From Arthrobacter yangruifuii (GTDB taxonomy: Bacteria > Actinomycetota > Actinomycetes > Actinomycetales > Micrococcaceae), in contig NZ_VTFX01000004.1 of assembly GCF_009192775.1 (NCBI RefSeq), forward strand, positions 248,001 to 312,000: DNA of 64,000 bases, in the 5' to 3' direction. This document shows positions 34,366 to 43,044 of this stretch, piece after piece. The first letter of the stretch is position 1, and each line of letters opens with the position of its first letter. The notes below the pieces were generated by a model. That model ran no database searches and was not told the origin of the DNA. It saw nothing but the letters and a program-made list of their open reading frames with translations. The translations under genes were made by a program, and so were the position numbers.

Positions 34366-35313
34366 CTAACCCTGCAGCCCCACCAGCTTGTCCGGATTGC
34401 GCATCGCATACACCGCCTGCACCCGGCCATCCACCAGTTCCAGCTGAAACACGGTAGTCACAGTTCCGTCTTCCCGGAACGCGACCGCCGGCAGTCCGTT
34501 GAGTTCAACGAATTCGGGAACGGACCCGGCGCCGTACTTGTCCGCCAGCCCGATCATCAGGCGTGCCACCTTCTCCGGACCATGCACGGGCCGCAGCGCG
34601 GCGCTGACCTTGCCGCCGCCGTCGGACACCAGGACCACGTCCGGAGCCAGCACATCCAGCAGGGACTGGATCTGTCCGGTCATGGTGGCGGCCAGGAAAC
34701 GTTCGACGGCGGCGCGGTGCTCTGCGGTGTCCGGCGCAGTCCGGGGCGTGCCCGACTTCAGCCGGGTCCGCGCCCGGTGAACCGTCTGCCGCACGGCGGG
34801 CTCGCCGATCCCGAGGGTTGCAGCAATCTCCGGATATCCAAAGTCGAAGACCTCGTGCAGGATGAACGCGGCGCGCTCCGGACCGCTCAGGGTCTGCAGC
34901 AGGACGAGCATGGCGGTGGACACCTCGCTGGCCGTGAGCGCGGCGGCTTCGGGATCCGCTGCCAGCCGGGCCGGACCGGTAGGCAGCGGTTCCGGCAGCC
35001 ACTCGCCCGGATAGTCCTCCCGCCTTCGGGATGCTGTGCGGAGGGAATTCAGTGCCTGGCGGGAGGCGGTGCGGGCCAGGTAGGCCCGTGGGTTTTCCAC
35101 TGGAGTCTCCACCGCACGCCACCGGAGATAGGTCTCCTGCACTACGTCCTCGGCATCGGCCAAGGTGCCGAGGACATCGTAGGCGATGGTGAAGACCATG
35201 CCCCGGTGCCTTAGGAATTCGGCGTCACGGCCATCCCGCGCACCGCTCAGCTGCGTGTCATCGGCACGGGACCCGCCGTCGTCGCCCTGCCCGCCTGCGG
35301 ACCTGTTGGCCAT
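34366..35313 (-). CDS. ECF41-group RNA polymerase sigma factor (SigJ-like)
   Basis: 315 residues. Sigma2 region: FTIAYDVLGTLADAEDVVQE then TYLRW; sigma4: LSGPERAAFILHEVFDFGYP followed by EIAATLGIGEPAVRQTVHRA. The linker WLPEPL and the C-terminal SnoaL-like domain with DGGGK and the terminal NPDKL motif are the published hallmarks of ECF41, in which the fused C-terminal domain regulates activity instead of an anti-sigma factor. It overlaps by 67 nt the oxidoreductase upstream, matching the known pairing of ECF41 with COE-type (carboxymuconolactone decarboxylase, oxidoreductase or epimerase) proteins. Confidence 0.93.
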   Translation of the reverse strand: MANRSAGGQGDDGGSRADDTQLSGARDGRDAEFLRHRGMVFTIAYDVLGTLADAEDVVQETYLRWRAVETPVENPRAYLARTASRQALNSLRTASRRREDYPGEWLPEPLPTGPARLAADPEAAALTASEVSTAMLVLLQTLSGPERAAFILHEVFDFGYPEIAATLGIGEPAVRQTVHRARTRLKSGTPRTAPDTAEHRAAVERFLAATMTGQIQSLLDVLAPDVVLVSDGGGKVSAALRPVHGPEKVARLMIGLADKYGAGSVPEFVELNGLPAVAFREDGTVTTVFQLELVDGRVQAVYAMRNPDKLVGLQG

Positions 35314-36407
35314 GTGTACGCTCCGCTTCGTTTGGCTTCACCACGGATCCACCGCAGTGTCATCCGGCAGATGATTTCCTTCTGGACGGCCGCCGTCCTG
35401 CCGTGCAGGTGAAAGCGGGTGGGCGAGTCGTCGGCAGACAGGAACTGCACCGCTCCGTCGCTGCGGCCCAGACTAATGCACAGGCCGCGGAATCCGCTGT
35501 CGTGCCGCACTCCCGCCTCCCCGTCCAGCGCCCGGAGGATGTTTCCTGCCGCGTCGGCTCCCATCGGCAGCGCAGCCGCGCAGCACATCCGGAGGTAGTC
35601 GTACAAGGGTTCGTCGATCACGGCGGCGTCGCCGGCTCCGTAGATCCGGTCCTGTCCGCGCACCCGAAGGCCCGGATCCACACGCAGCCTCCCGTCGTCG
35701 TCCACCGGGAGCCCACTTGCCGCGGCCAGCCCGGGCACCCCGAACCCGGCGCACCACAGCACGACGTCGGCACCCAGGCTGGCGTGCATGTCCTCGTCGG
35801 CACGCACCGGCGTCCCACTGTGTACTTCCACTCCGGCCCGGCGCAGGCTTTTCTCCACTGACCGTCGGGTCCGGGCTCCCAGCCGCGGCACGATGGGACC
35901 TGCGCTGTGCAGGCTGACTCGGATGTGGGCATAAGACCCGGCTGCTTCAGCGGCAGTCTCCACGGCGGTCAACCCGCCGCCCACCACCGCAACGCGGGCT
36001 CCGGCGGGCAGGGCAGCCAACTCGCGGCGTGCCGCCGCGGCACCGTCCAGCTGTTCGATCCGGAGGGCGCCGTCCGGTGCCGTCCCCGCTGCCGAACCCA
36101 CGGCGTACACCAGGTAGTCGTAGCCCGCTTCTGCTCCCCCGGTCAGGTGAACCGTCCGCTCCCCCGACAGAATCCGCTCCGCACGGCCGGAGATCCGGCA
36201 CACGCCCGGATGCAGGATCGAGTCGAAATCAACGGTGGCGTCCGCACAGGTGCCGGCAGTGTATTCATGCAACCGGATCCGCTCCACGAACCGGGGCTCC
36301 GGGGTAACCAGGACGACGTCGAGTCCCGGCCTGCCGCTGCCGGCGAGCCGGTTGGCGGCCATGACCCCTGCGTATCCCCCGCCCAGAATGACTGCTGTGG
36401 TGCCCAT
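35247..36407 (-). CDS. FAD/NAD(P)-dependent oxidoreductase (NDH-2-like), ECF41 partner
   Basis: 386 residues, pyridine nucleotide-disulphide oxidoreductase fold without redox cysteines. FAD motif TTAVILGGGYAGVMAANRLA, NAD motif ARVAVVGGGLTAVETAAEAA and the C-terminal DRIYGAGDAAVID. ATG 36407 is preferred to 36458 because the fold begins there. It should oxidise NAD(P)H with a quinone or unknown acceptor. It is the COE gene of the adjacent ECF41 sigma factor and has a matching promoter upstream at 36461-36487. Confidence 0.88.
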   Translation of the reverse strand: MGTTAVILGGGYAGVMAANRLAGSGRPGLDVVLVTPEPRFVERIRLHEYTAGTCADATVDFDSILHPGVCRISGRAERILSGERTVHLTGGAEAGYDYLVYAVGSAAGTAPDGALRIEQLDGAAAARRELAALPAGARVAVVGGGLTAVETAAEAAGSYAHIRVSLHSAGPIVPRLGARTRRSVEKSLRRAGVEVHSGTPVRADEDMHASLGADVVLWCAGFGVPGLAAASGLPVDDDGRLRVDPGLRVRGQDRIYGAGDAAVIDEPLYDYLRMCCAAALPMGADAAGNILRALDGEAGVRHDSGFRGLCISLGRSDGAVQFLSADDSPTRFHLHGRTAAVQKEIICRMTLRWIRGEAKRSGAYTWPTGPQAGRATTAGPVPMTRS

Positions 36408-36460
36408 GAGTGCACTCCCTGATGTCCGTCGCTTCCGGCTTCCGCGCCGGCTGCACATTG

Positions 36461-36487
36461 GACACCGCCCGGGGAGGATTTGTGACC
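36461..36487 (-). promoter_or_regulatory. Near-consensus ECF41-dependent promoter
   Basis: On the minus strand GGTCACA (36481-36487), 16 nt, TGTC (36461-36464). The reported ECF41 consensus is TGTCACA-N16-CGTC, so this misses two positions. It points at the oxidoreductase-sigma operon 54 nt away. Confidence 0.6.
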
Positions 36488-36500
36488 GGTTGCGGGGAAA

Positions 36501-36818
36501 TCAGTCGGGCCGGACGGGCGCCGTGCCCGCAATCTCCTGCAGGGCCAGCACGTGGGCGTCAAAGCTGTTGCGGCCGGCCGGGGTGAGTGCCACCCAGGTG
36601 ATGCGGCGGGCGTCCCGACGGGCGGGCGACGTCGTCTTGGCCAGGCGCACGTAGCCGGCCTCCGCCAGGATTTTCAGTTGCTTCGAGAGCGTGGCATCGG
36701 AAATTCCCAGGGTGTCCCGGAGGACGGCGAAGTCCATCTCCTCCAGCGGGCGCAGCAGCCCGCAGATCCGCAGCCGCGTCGGCGGATGCACCACCTCGTC
36801 AAACCGGGGTTCAGGCAT
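36501..36818 (-). CDS. Winged-helix transcriptional regulator (ArsR/MarR-like)
   Basis: 105 residues. RLRICGLLRPLEEMDFAVLR and DTLGISDATLSKQLKILAEA form the HTH, and RLAKTTSPARRDARRITWVA the wing; this is the short regulator family with the TLSKQLKxL signature (DUF/HTH_27 type). The ATG at 36818 overlaps the stop of the upstream membrane-protein gene by 8 nt. Regulator/membrane-protein pairs of this type are common in actinobacteria, the regulator typically repressing its own operon. Confidence 0.82.
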   Translation of the reverse strand: MPEPRFDEVVHPPTRLRICGLLRPLEEMDFAVLRDTLGISDATLSKQLKILAEAGYVRLAKTTSPARRDARRITWVALTPAGRNSFDAHVLALQEIAGTAPVRPD

Positions 36819-37281
36819 GCGGAACCGCGCGGAGCTGGGCAACAGCGGCCCGGAATGCGACTCCGGCGAGTCCGTAAACCGCCGTGAACGCCGCAAGGCT
36901 GGTGATCATCACGGCCCAGCCGAGTCCCAGCGACACCAGGCCCAGACTCACGGAAAAAAGAAACAGGCAGACCAGCGCAGCCAGGGCAATTGCGCCGTTC
37001 GCCCGCGCGCCCAGCCTGCGGAACTTCAACCCGGTGTCACGGCGGATCAAGTGCAGGATGACGAACAGCAGTCCCGCGAGCAGCCAGGGCCAAGACGGCG
37101 ATTGATAGTCGGCACCGGGCCGGGCATCCAGTGCCGCCGCCACCCAGCAGGCAGCCAGTGCACCGATGGCTGCCACCAGCGCACGGGGAGGTGTGACGCC
37201 TGCTGCCAGGGTGTCGCGGTCGGCGGTCAAGTCTCTGAGCCGGGCGGCAGCATCCTCTGCCGCACCCAAGTTATTTTCCAT
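36811..37281 (-). CDS. Four-TM membrane protein paired with a winged-helix regulator
   Basis: 156 residues with four hydrophobic spans: ALVAAIGALAACWVAAAL, WPWLLAGLLFVILHL, AIALAALVCLFLFSVSLGLV and GWAVMITSLAAFTAVYGLAG. The N-terminus is a charged soluble helix (EDAAARLRDLTADRD). No enzymatic motif. It overlaps the regulator downstream. A palindrome spans its start codon. Confidence 0.7.
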   Translation of the reverse strand: MENNLGAAEDAAARLRDLTADRDTLAAGVTPPRALVAAIGALAACWVAAALDARPGADYQSPSWPWLLAGLLFVILHLIRRDTGLKFRRLGARANGAIALAALVCLFLFSVSLGLVSLGLGWAVMITSLAAFTAVYGLAGVAFRAAVAQLRAVPHA

Positions 37282-37289
37282 GATGGAAA
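37275..37289. promoter_or_regulatory. 15-nt palindrome over the start codon of the membrane-protein/regulator operon
   Basis: TTTCCAT-G-ATGGAAA, perfect 7-bp arms; the minus-strand ATG at 37281 lies in it. Binding by the encoded winged-helix protein would block transcription or initiation. Confidence 0.5.
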
Positions 37290-37331
37290 GAGTATTGGCC
37301 GGCAACCCCGGCGTCAATGTTGTGGAAGAGG

Positions 37332-38060
37332 CTACGGCAAGGGTTCGTGCGCGGGCTTCGAAGGCGGGGACGGCGGCTTCGGCGGCTCATACAGCCCGGC
37401 ATACTGCTCCAGCGTGATGCCGGCGTCGTGGATCTTCCCGGCCGCGGCGGGGCCCACATACCGCAGGTGCCAAGGCTCGTAGGCGTAGCCGGTAATCTGC
37501 TCGGCGCCGGCGGGATAGCGGACAATGAAGCCGTACCGGCGGGCGTTGGACGCTGCCCACGCCCCGGCGCCGGTCCCCTCGAAGCAGGCCTGCAGGGAGC
37601 ACGCACCGTCGGCGGCGCCGATATCCACGGCGAGTCCGGTCTGATGTTCACTCTGTCCGGGAAGGGCCGAGATCGATTCCGCCACGTCACTGCCGTACCG
37701 CCCGGCATAATCGGCGTGCAGCGCCGCCTGGGCCTCGGCCGTCCGGAAGCCGCTCACCCCGGTGATGGTGACACCGGCCCCGGCAGCATCGGCCGTCATC
37801 CGCACAAACGCATCGGAAGCCTCGCGACGCAGGGCCACGCCGCCGACGTCGGCCAGATCCCCCGGCGCATAGGCGGGGTCCAGGAGCGGCCGTTCCTTGT
37901 TGACAACCACCAAGACGCTTGCCGGGGAGCTAAAGTCCTGTCCGGACGCATGCGTCGTTTCGGCCGAGACCGGCTGGTCGAGGTGGAAGAGGTATGCCTG
38001 AAGCCCGAGGCACACGCAGCCAAGGATGGCGATGTGTGCGGTGATGTGCTGGCGCGGCAT
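37332..38060 (-). CDS. D-alanyl-D-alanine carboxypeptidase, VanY/M15B family
   Basis: 242 residues. An N-terminal hydrophobic segment (HIAILGCVCLGLQAYLFHL) is a signal anchor, placing the enzyme outside the membrane. M15 zinc site: SEHQTGLAVDIG gives His and Asp, EPWHLRYVG the last His, and SGFRTAEAQ is the substrate-side Arg motif. It trims pentapeptide stems in peptidoglycan. ATG 38060 follows GGAGGAAAACACC. The C-terminus is Pro/Lys-rich. Confidence 0.9.
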   Translation of the reverse strand: MPRQHITAHIAILGCVCLGLQAYLFHLDQPVSAETTHASGQDFSSPASVLVVVNKERPLLDPAYAPGDLADVGGVALRREASDAFVRMTADAAGAGVTITGVSGFRTAEAQAALHADYAGRYGSDVAESISALPGQSEHQTGLAVDIGAADGACSLQACFEGTGAGAWAASNARRYGFIVRYPAGAEQITGYAYEPWHLRYVGPAAAGKIHDAGITLEQYAGLYEPPKPPSPPSKPAHEPLP

Positions 38061-38215
38061 GGTGTTTTCCTCCCCTCCCACTTTCCCATAGGCAGTGGCC
38101 CAACAAAAACCTTGTTTCCTTCAAAACCCAACGATAAATTTAGGCGGCCGATCCTTTTCCGTTCCGCAGCACCGAAGGAACCATCATCAGCGACGCCGGG
38201 AAAACCTCCTCTACT

Positions 38216-39484
38216 TTGACCGCGCTTTGGATAATTCAATCCGTTCTCGCCATTATCGGTTCAGCGTCGTCGCTCGCAGTGTCCCTCGTTCTCTTCGAGA
38301 ATTCGGCCAGTGCCGCGGTCCTGGCAGCCTCCACGTTCCTGGGCGCCGCGGCCGCGATCTACCTGGCGCCGCTGATCGGGGGTGTGACCGACCTCTTTTC
38401 GCGCCGCACCGCCATCTGTGCGGTCAACATCGCCAATGCGGGCGCGATGGCGGCGATGGCCTGGGCGACCGTCATTCACAGCATCGCCCTGATGCTCATC
38501 TTCGTTTTTGCCGCCTCCGTCTGTTCCACGGCCCTCGCGCTCACACTGCAGGCATCCGTCCGTGTACTGCGGACCGAGAAGGACCTCACCAAGGTCAATG
38601 GAATGCTGGCCCTCATTGATTCGGCGCCCGTCCTGGTAGGGCCGCTGCTGGGAGCAGTCCTCTATTCGCTGAAGCTGCCGGTTGCGGTGTTTCTGGCGGA
38701 TGCAGCGTTGAGCCTCGTCGGTGCCGCCCTGGTGCTGCTGCTCGCGTGGCCTGCGGAGGAAGCCCGGGGCGGGAAGGCGCAGTATTTCGGCGGCAACCTG
38801 AAAGCCGGTTTCGGGTTCATTTACGCACGCCGTGACCTGCTGCGGCTGCAGCTCTCCTTTGCGGTCCATAATTTTGCCGGCGGGCTCTGCGTTCCGGTGG
38901 TGATTGTTTTCGTCCTTTCTTTTCCGGGCACCGGCACACCGGAATGGAACCTGACGGCGAGCAATATCGCCGGCGCACTGGGATTGATGGCCGGAGCGGC
39001 TTTAGTCACCAGATTCGGCACATCCATTCCGCGGGTAACCCTGGTCTGCGGGTCAACCTTCCTCGGCTCACTGTTCGGGCGTGCCCTGGTGGTCCTGGCT
39101 CCGACTCTTTGGCTCGTCATTCCCGGGATGTTCCTCCGCAACGCCATGGTCCAGGCCGGCAACGCCGGGTTGTCGGCCCTCTGGCAGGAACGGACCCCGC
39201 CCCGGATCCAGGGCATCGTCTTCGGCTGCCGGCGCCTCCTCGGCCAGGGTCTCTTTCCGGTTGCGATCCTGCTGGGCGGGCTGCTGGTCGACGCGCTGGC
39301 AGCACTGGACGGCATGGACCGGCTGAGTGCGGCGAAGGCGGTGCTTGTTATCGGCGGGGCACTCGAGATCGGGTGCATTGCCTATATCCGTTTTTCACGC
39401 ACTAGCCGCGTCTTCGCGCCCCTTCCGGAGCCCGCCGGGGAAGCTGTGGAGCCCGCCGGGGAACCTGCCGGGGAAGCTAGGTGA
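38216..39484 (+). CDS. MFS transporter, DHA3-like
   Basis: 422 residues, about 12 hydrophobic spans. GVTDLFSRRTAICAVNIANA is the 2-3 loop, and the arrangement (LIDSAPVLVGPLLGAVLYS, QERTPPRIQGIVFGCRRLLG) is of the macrolide-exporter-like DHA3 family. The first standard start is TTG 38216, which has no Shine-Dalgarno; the frame continues upstream through TIISDAGKTSST and an ATC pair at 38183-38188 lies after GAAGGA, so the true start may be an unusual codon. The C-terminus is a repetitive EPAGEAVEPAGEPAGEAR. Converges on yjfF with an 8-nt overlap. Confidence 0.75.
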   Translation: MTALWIIQSVLAIIGSASSLAVSLVLFENSASAAVLAASTFLGAAAAIYLAPLIGGVTDLFSRRTAICAVNIANAGAMAAMAWATVIHSIALMLIFVFAASVCSTALALTLQASVRVLRTEKDLTKVNGMLALIDSAPVLVGPLLGAVLYSLKLPVAVFLADAALSLVGAALVLLLAWPAEEARGGKAQYFGGNLKAGFGFIYARRDLLRLQLSFAVHNFAGGLCVPVVIVFVLSFPGTGTPEWNLTASNIAGALGLMAGAALVTRFGTSIPRVTLVCGSTFLGSLFGRALVVLAPTLWLVIPGMFLRNAMVQAGNAGLSALWQERTPPRIQGIVFGCRRLLGQGLFPVAILLGGLLVDALAALDGMDRLSAAKAVLVIGGALEIGCIAYIRFSRTSRVFAPLPEPAGEAVEPAGEPAGEAR

Positions 39485-40490
39485 TTCTGGTTTTCCGCGA
39501 GAAGACCTTCTGCAGCAGGATGAACAGGAGCAGAAGCGCGCCGATGACTATCCGCGTCCACCAGGAGCTCAGGGTCCCCTGGTAGGAGATGAAGGTCTGC
39601 ACAATGCCCAGGACCAGAACCCCGGCAAGGGATCCGACAACATATCCGTAGCCTCCGGTCAGGAGGGTTCCCCCGACCACCACCGCGGCAATGGCATCCA
39701 GCTCCATCCCCTGGGCGGCGAGGCTGTAGCCGGAGAGGCTGTAGAAGGAAAAGAGGATGCCGGCGGTGGCGGAGCAGAAGCCGCTGACCGTGTAGACCAG
39801 CACTTTGGTCCGCGGCACCGCCAGTCCCATCAGTTTGGCCGAGGCTTCACCCCCGCCGATCGCATAGACCGTCCTGCCGAAGCGCGTCTGGTGCAGCACG
39901 AAGAACGCGGCCGCGACAAACAGCAGGGCAATGATGACCCCGGGCGAGACGAACATATGCCCCGGCAGCCGGATGCGTGCCTGCGCCATGGAGGTGAAAA
40001 ACGGGTCAGTGACCGTAATCGCGTCAAGGCTGATCACATAACAGAGCCCGCGGGCAAGGAACAGCCCGGCCAGGGTGACGATAAAGGGCTGGATCTCGAA
40101 TACCTGGATCACCAGTCCCATCAGCAGTCCGAAAACCGCTCCGGTCAGCAGCACCACGGCGATCACGGCCAAGGGGTTCCATCCCTCCTGCAGCAGGGCG
40201 GCCGCAATCATCATGGACAGTGCGACGACGGAGCCCACGGACAGGTCAATCCCGCCGGTCAGGATCACAAACGTCATTCCCACGGCGAGCACAATGAGGA
40301 AGGTGTTGTCGATCAGCAGATTCAGGAACACCTGCCCGGAAAAGAATCCCGGATAGATCACGGACCCCGCGGCAAACATGGCAAAGAACAACACAATGGT
40401 CGCCGCCGTCGGCGCGTATCTGGCCTTGCCCTGCAGCCGGCTGATCCGTTGCCGCGTGGCAGGTGCTGACGGGCTGGTGAGGACAGACAT
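39477..40490 (-). CDS. yjfF: Galactofuranose-type ABC transporter permease YjfF
   Basis: Inner-membrane permease of a carbohydrate-uptake-2 family importer, 337 aa. The GMTFVILTGGIDLSVGSVVA signature of RbsC/YjfF permeases lies at about 72-91, and GGTLLTGGYGYVVGSLAGVL later. Operon order (solute-binding protein, ATPase, two permeases) and SBP similarity identify it with E. coli YtfQRT-YjfF. It starts 1 nt after the previous permease stop. Confidence 0.88.
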   Translation of the reverse strand: MSVLTSPSAPATRQRISRLQGKARYAPTAATIVLFFAMFAAGSVIYPGFFSGQVFLNLLIDNTFLIVLAVGMTFVILTGGIDLSVGSVVALSMMIAAALLQEGWNPLAVIAVVLLTGAVFGLLMGLVIQVFEIQPFIVTLAGLFLARGLCYVISLDAITVTDPFFTSMAQARIRLPGHMFVSPGVIIALLFVAAAFFVLHQTRFGRTVYAIGGGEASAKLMGLAVPRTKVLVYTVSGFCSATAGILFSFYSLSGYSLAAQGMELDAIAAVVVGGTLLTGGYGYVVGSLAGVLVLGIVQTFISYQGTLSSWWTRIVIGALLLLFILLQKVFSRKTRIT

Positions 40491-41522
40491 CTAAACCGCC
40501 GCCTTCGTTTCGGGAAGCACGGGGACCCGCCGTCTGCGTTGCCGCAGCAGCGTCCGTGCCTTCGGGGATTGGAGCAGGCACACCAGGATGACCACGAGTG
40601 CCTTGAAAACCAGGGTCACCTCGGGCGGGATGCCGAGTGTGTAGACCGTGGTGGTCAGGGTCTGGATGATGAGGGCGCCGACCAGCGTGCCTACGAGGCT
40701 GTAGCGTCCGCCGGCCAGGGACGTGCCGCCGATGACGACGGCGAGGATCGCATCCATCTCAATGAACAGCCCGGCATTGTTCGCATCCGCTGCAGTGACG
40801 TTTGAACTGATCATCAACCCGGCGGCGGCCGCACAGAAACCGCTGAAAATATAGACGATCCACAGGATCCGCCGTGCACTGAGCCCGGACAGGCGGCTGG
40901 CCACGGGGTTGATCCCCACGGACTCGATCAGGGTGCCCAGTGCCGTGCGCCGGGTCAGCAGCGCGGCTCCGGCAAAGGCTCCGGCGGCAATCAGGATGGA
41001 TATGGGAAGGGTGAGGAAGAACCCCGACCCGATGGCGTGGAAGGGTTCGTTTGACACCGAAATGATCTGCCCGTCGGTCACCAGCTGGGCCAGCCCCCGG
41101 CCCGCCGTCATCAGCACCAGCGTGGCGATAATGGGCTGGATGCCGATGACGGAAACCAGCAGTCCGTTCCAGGCACCCAGCACCAGACCCGCGGCCACTG
41201 CGAGGGCGACGGCGGAAGCCGCCGTCGAAAAGGAGCCGGGATTATCCGAGTTGTAGATGTAGGTGCAGGAAACGGCCCCCGCGATGGCCGCCACGGCTCC
41301 CACCGACAGGTCGATTCCGCGGGACGCGATAACGAGCGTCATACCCAGCGCGATCAGGAGGGTGGGTGCACCGTTGCGCAGGATGTCGATCAGGCTGCCG
41401 TAGAGATGCCCGTCCTGAAGCCGGACCACCAGGAAGTCGCTGCGGAATCCCTGGTTGAGCAACAGCAGCAGCACCAGGGCCAGGACCGGCCAGACCAGCC
41501 GGTGCCTGAGCACGCCGCTCAC
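40491..41522 (-). CDS. ytfT: Galactofuranose-type ABC transporter permease YtfT
   Basis: 343-aa partner permease. GMTLVIASRGIDLSVGAVAA is the family signature, and VIGGTSLAGGRYSLVGTLVG the second block; YtfT-type sequence FIEMDAILAVVIGGTS is clear. About nine hydrophobic spans. Overlaps the ATPase stop by 4 nt (41519-41522, GTGA type). Pairs with YjfF as a heterodimeric channel. Confidence 0.88.
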   Translation of the reverse strand: MSGVLRHRLVWPVLALVLLLLLNQGFRSDFLVVRLQDGHLYGSLIDILRNGAPTLLIALGMTLVIASRGIDLSVGAVAAIAGAVSCTYIYNSDNPGSFSTAASAVALAVAAGLVLGAWNGLLVSVIGIQPIIATLVLMTAGRGLAQLVTDGQIISVSNEPFHAIGSGFFLTLPISILIAAGAFAGAALLTRRTALGTLIESVGINPVASRLSGLSARRILWIVYIFSGFCAAAAGLMISSNVTAADANNAGLFIEMDAILAVVIGGTSLAGGRYSLVGTLVGALIIQTLTTTVYTLGIPPEVTLVFKALVVILVCLLQSPKARTLLRQRRRRVPVLPETKAAV

Positions 41523-43042
41523 TCGCCTGTCCCGGCAATAATCGTCATGACATCCTCCATACTGACTCCCTGATTGGGCAGGTCGGCAACCATCCTGCGG
41601 TCCTTGAGGACGGCAATACGGTCGCTGAGGCGCAGCACTTCCTCGAGTTCCGCGGAAATGAAGACAATGGACATCCCCTGATCGGCCAGGGCGCTGATGT
41701 GCATCTGGATCTGCGTTTTGGCGCCGATGTCGATGCCGCGGGTGGGTTCGTCGAGGATAAGCAGCGCCGGGTCGGTGATCAGCCAGCGGGCCAGCAGCAC
41801 CTTCTGCTGGTTGCCGCCGCTGAGGTCCCGGATCAGCGCATCCTTGTTCGCGGGGCGGATATCCAGCGCTTCAATGAACTTGTCCGCAAGCTGGTCCTGC
41901 ACCTGCCGGGGCACCTTCCTCAACCACCCCTTCCGCGCCTGCAGGGCCAGGACCATGTTGTCCCTGACGGAAAGATCGGCCACCAGGCCCTCTTCCTTGC
42001 GGTTCTCCGAAGAGAAACCAATGCCCTGGTCGATAGCGGCCCGGGGGCTGCGCAGGGAGCGCTCCGTACCGCGGATACGGAGGGTCCCCTGGTCCGCATG
42101 GTCCGCGCCGAACAGCAGCCGGGCGGTTTCCGTGCGGCCGGAGCCCAGCAGGCCGGCGAGACCGAGGATCTGTCCCGGCCCGATGGAGACGGTGATGTTC
42201 TCCACCGACCCTTTCCGGCCCAGGTTTTCCGCCTGCAGCACGGGTTCGGCGTCCTGCGCGCTGCCGGCCGTCCGGGTGTCCCCGCGGTCCAGTTCCTCCA
42301 GGACTTCCAGGTCCTTGCCGATCATCTTCTTGATCAGGTCCATGCGGGGCAGGTCCGCCGTCAGGTACTCCCCCAGCAGGGCGCCGTTGCGCAGCACGGT
42401 CATCCGGTCGGAAAGCTCGTACACCTGCTCCAGGAAATGCGAGACGAAGAGAACGGCGACCCCGCGGTCACGGAGTGCGCGGACCACGCCGAAGAGCTGC
42501 TGCACTTCATCGGCGTCGAGGCTGGACGTGGGTTCGTCAAGGACGAGAACCTTCGCGTCCACCTGGACGGCCCGGGCAATGGCCACCAGCTGCTGGATGG
42601 CAATCGAATGGGTGGACAGCACCGAACCCGGATCGATATGGCCGAGCTGGAGCTGGGCCAGCACGGCACGGGCAGTTTTCCGGACCTCCTTCCACCGAAT
42701 ATGGCCGAACCTCCGGGGTTCGCGTCCCAGCAGGATGTTCTCTTCGACAGTCAGGTTCGGGCACAGGTTCACCTCTTGGTAGACGGTGCTGATCCCGGCC
42801 TCCTGCGCCGCCGACGGCGTCGCAAACTGCCGGGGCCGTCCGGCAACGGTGATGGAACCGCCGTCCGTCCGGTAGACCCCCGTGAGCGCTTTGATCAGGG
42901 TCGACTTTCCAGCTCCGTTTTCGCCCATGAGGGCGTGGACCTCGCCGGGAAAGAGACGGAAGTCCACGCCGTCGAGCGCTTTCACCCCTGGAAAGGCCAC
43001 GGTGATCCCGTGCATTTCCACCACGGGAGAGGTTGTCCCCAT
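41519..43042 (-). CDS. ytfR: Galactofuranose-type ABC transporter ATPase YtfR (two NBDs)
   Basis: 507 residues with tandem nucleotide-binding domains. NBD1: Walker A MGENGAGKSTLIKALTG, signature region STHSIAIQQLVAIARA (degenerate), Walker B VLVLDEPTSSL. NBD2: LLGSGRTETARLLFGA (degenerate Walker A), signature LSGGNQQKVLLARWL, Walker B ALLILDEPTRGID. This asymmetry is normal for the RbsA/YtfR family. ATG 43042 lies 2 nt after the ytfQ stop; the frame extending to 43189 is inside ytfQ. Confidence 0.92.
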   Translation of the reverse strand: MGTTSPVVEMHGITVAFPGVKALDGVDFRLFPGEVHALMGENGAGKSTLIKALTGVYRTDGGSITVAGRPRQFATPSAAQEAGISTVYQEVNLCPNLTVEENILLGREPRRFGHIRWKEVRKTARAVLAQLQLGHIDPGSVLSTHSIAIQQLVAIARAVQVDAKVLVLDEPTSSLDADEVQQLFGVVRALRDRGVAVLFVSHFLEQVYELSDRMTVLRNGALLGEYLTADLPRMDLIKKMIGKDLEVLEELDRGDTRTAGSAQDAEPVLQAENLGRKGSVENITVSIGPGQILGLAGLLGSGRTETARLLFGADHADQGTLRIRGTERSLRSPRAAIDQGIGFSSENRKEEGLVADLSVRDNMVLALQARKGWLRKVPRQVQDQLADKFIEALDIRPANKDALIRDLSGGNQQKVLLARWLITDPALLILDEPTRGIDIGAKTQIQMHISALADQGMSIVFISAELEEVLRLSDRIAVLKDRRMVADLPNQGVSMEDVMTIIAGTGE

Positions 43043-43044
43043 GG

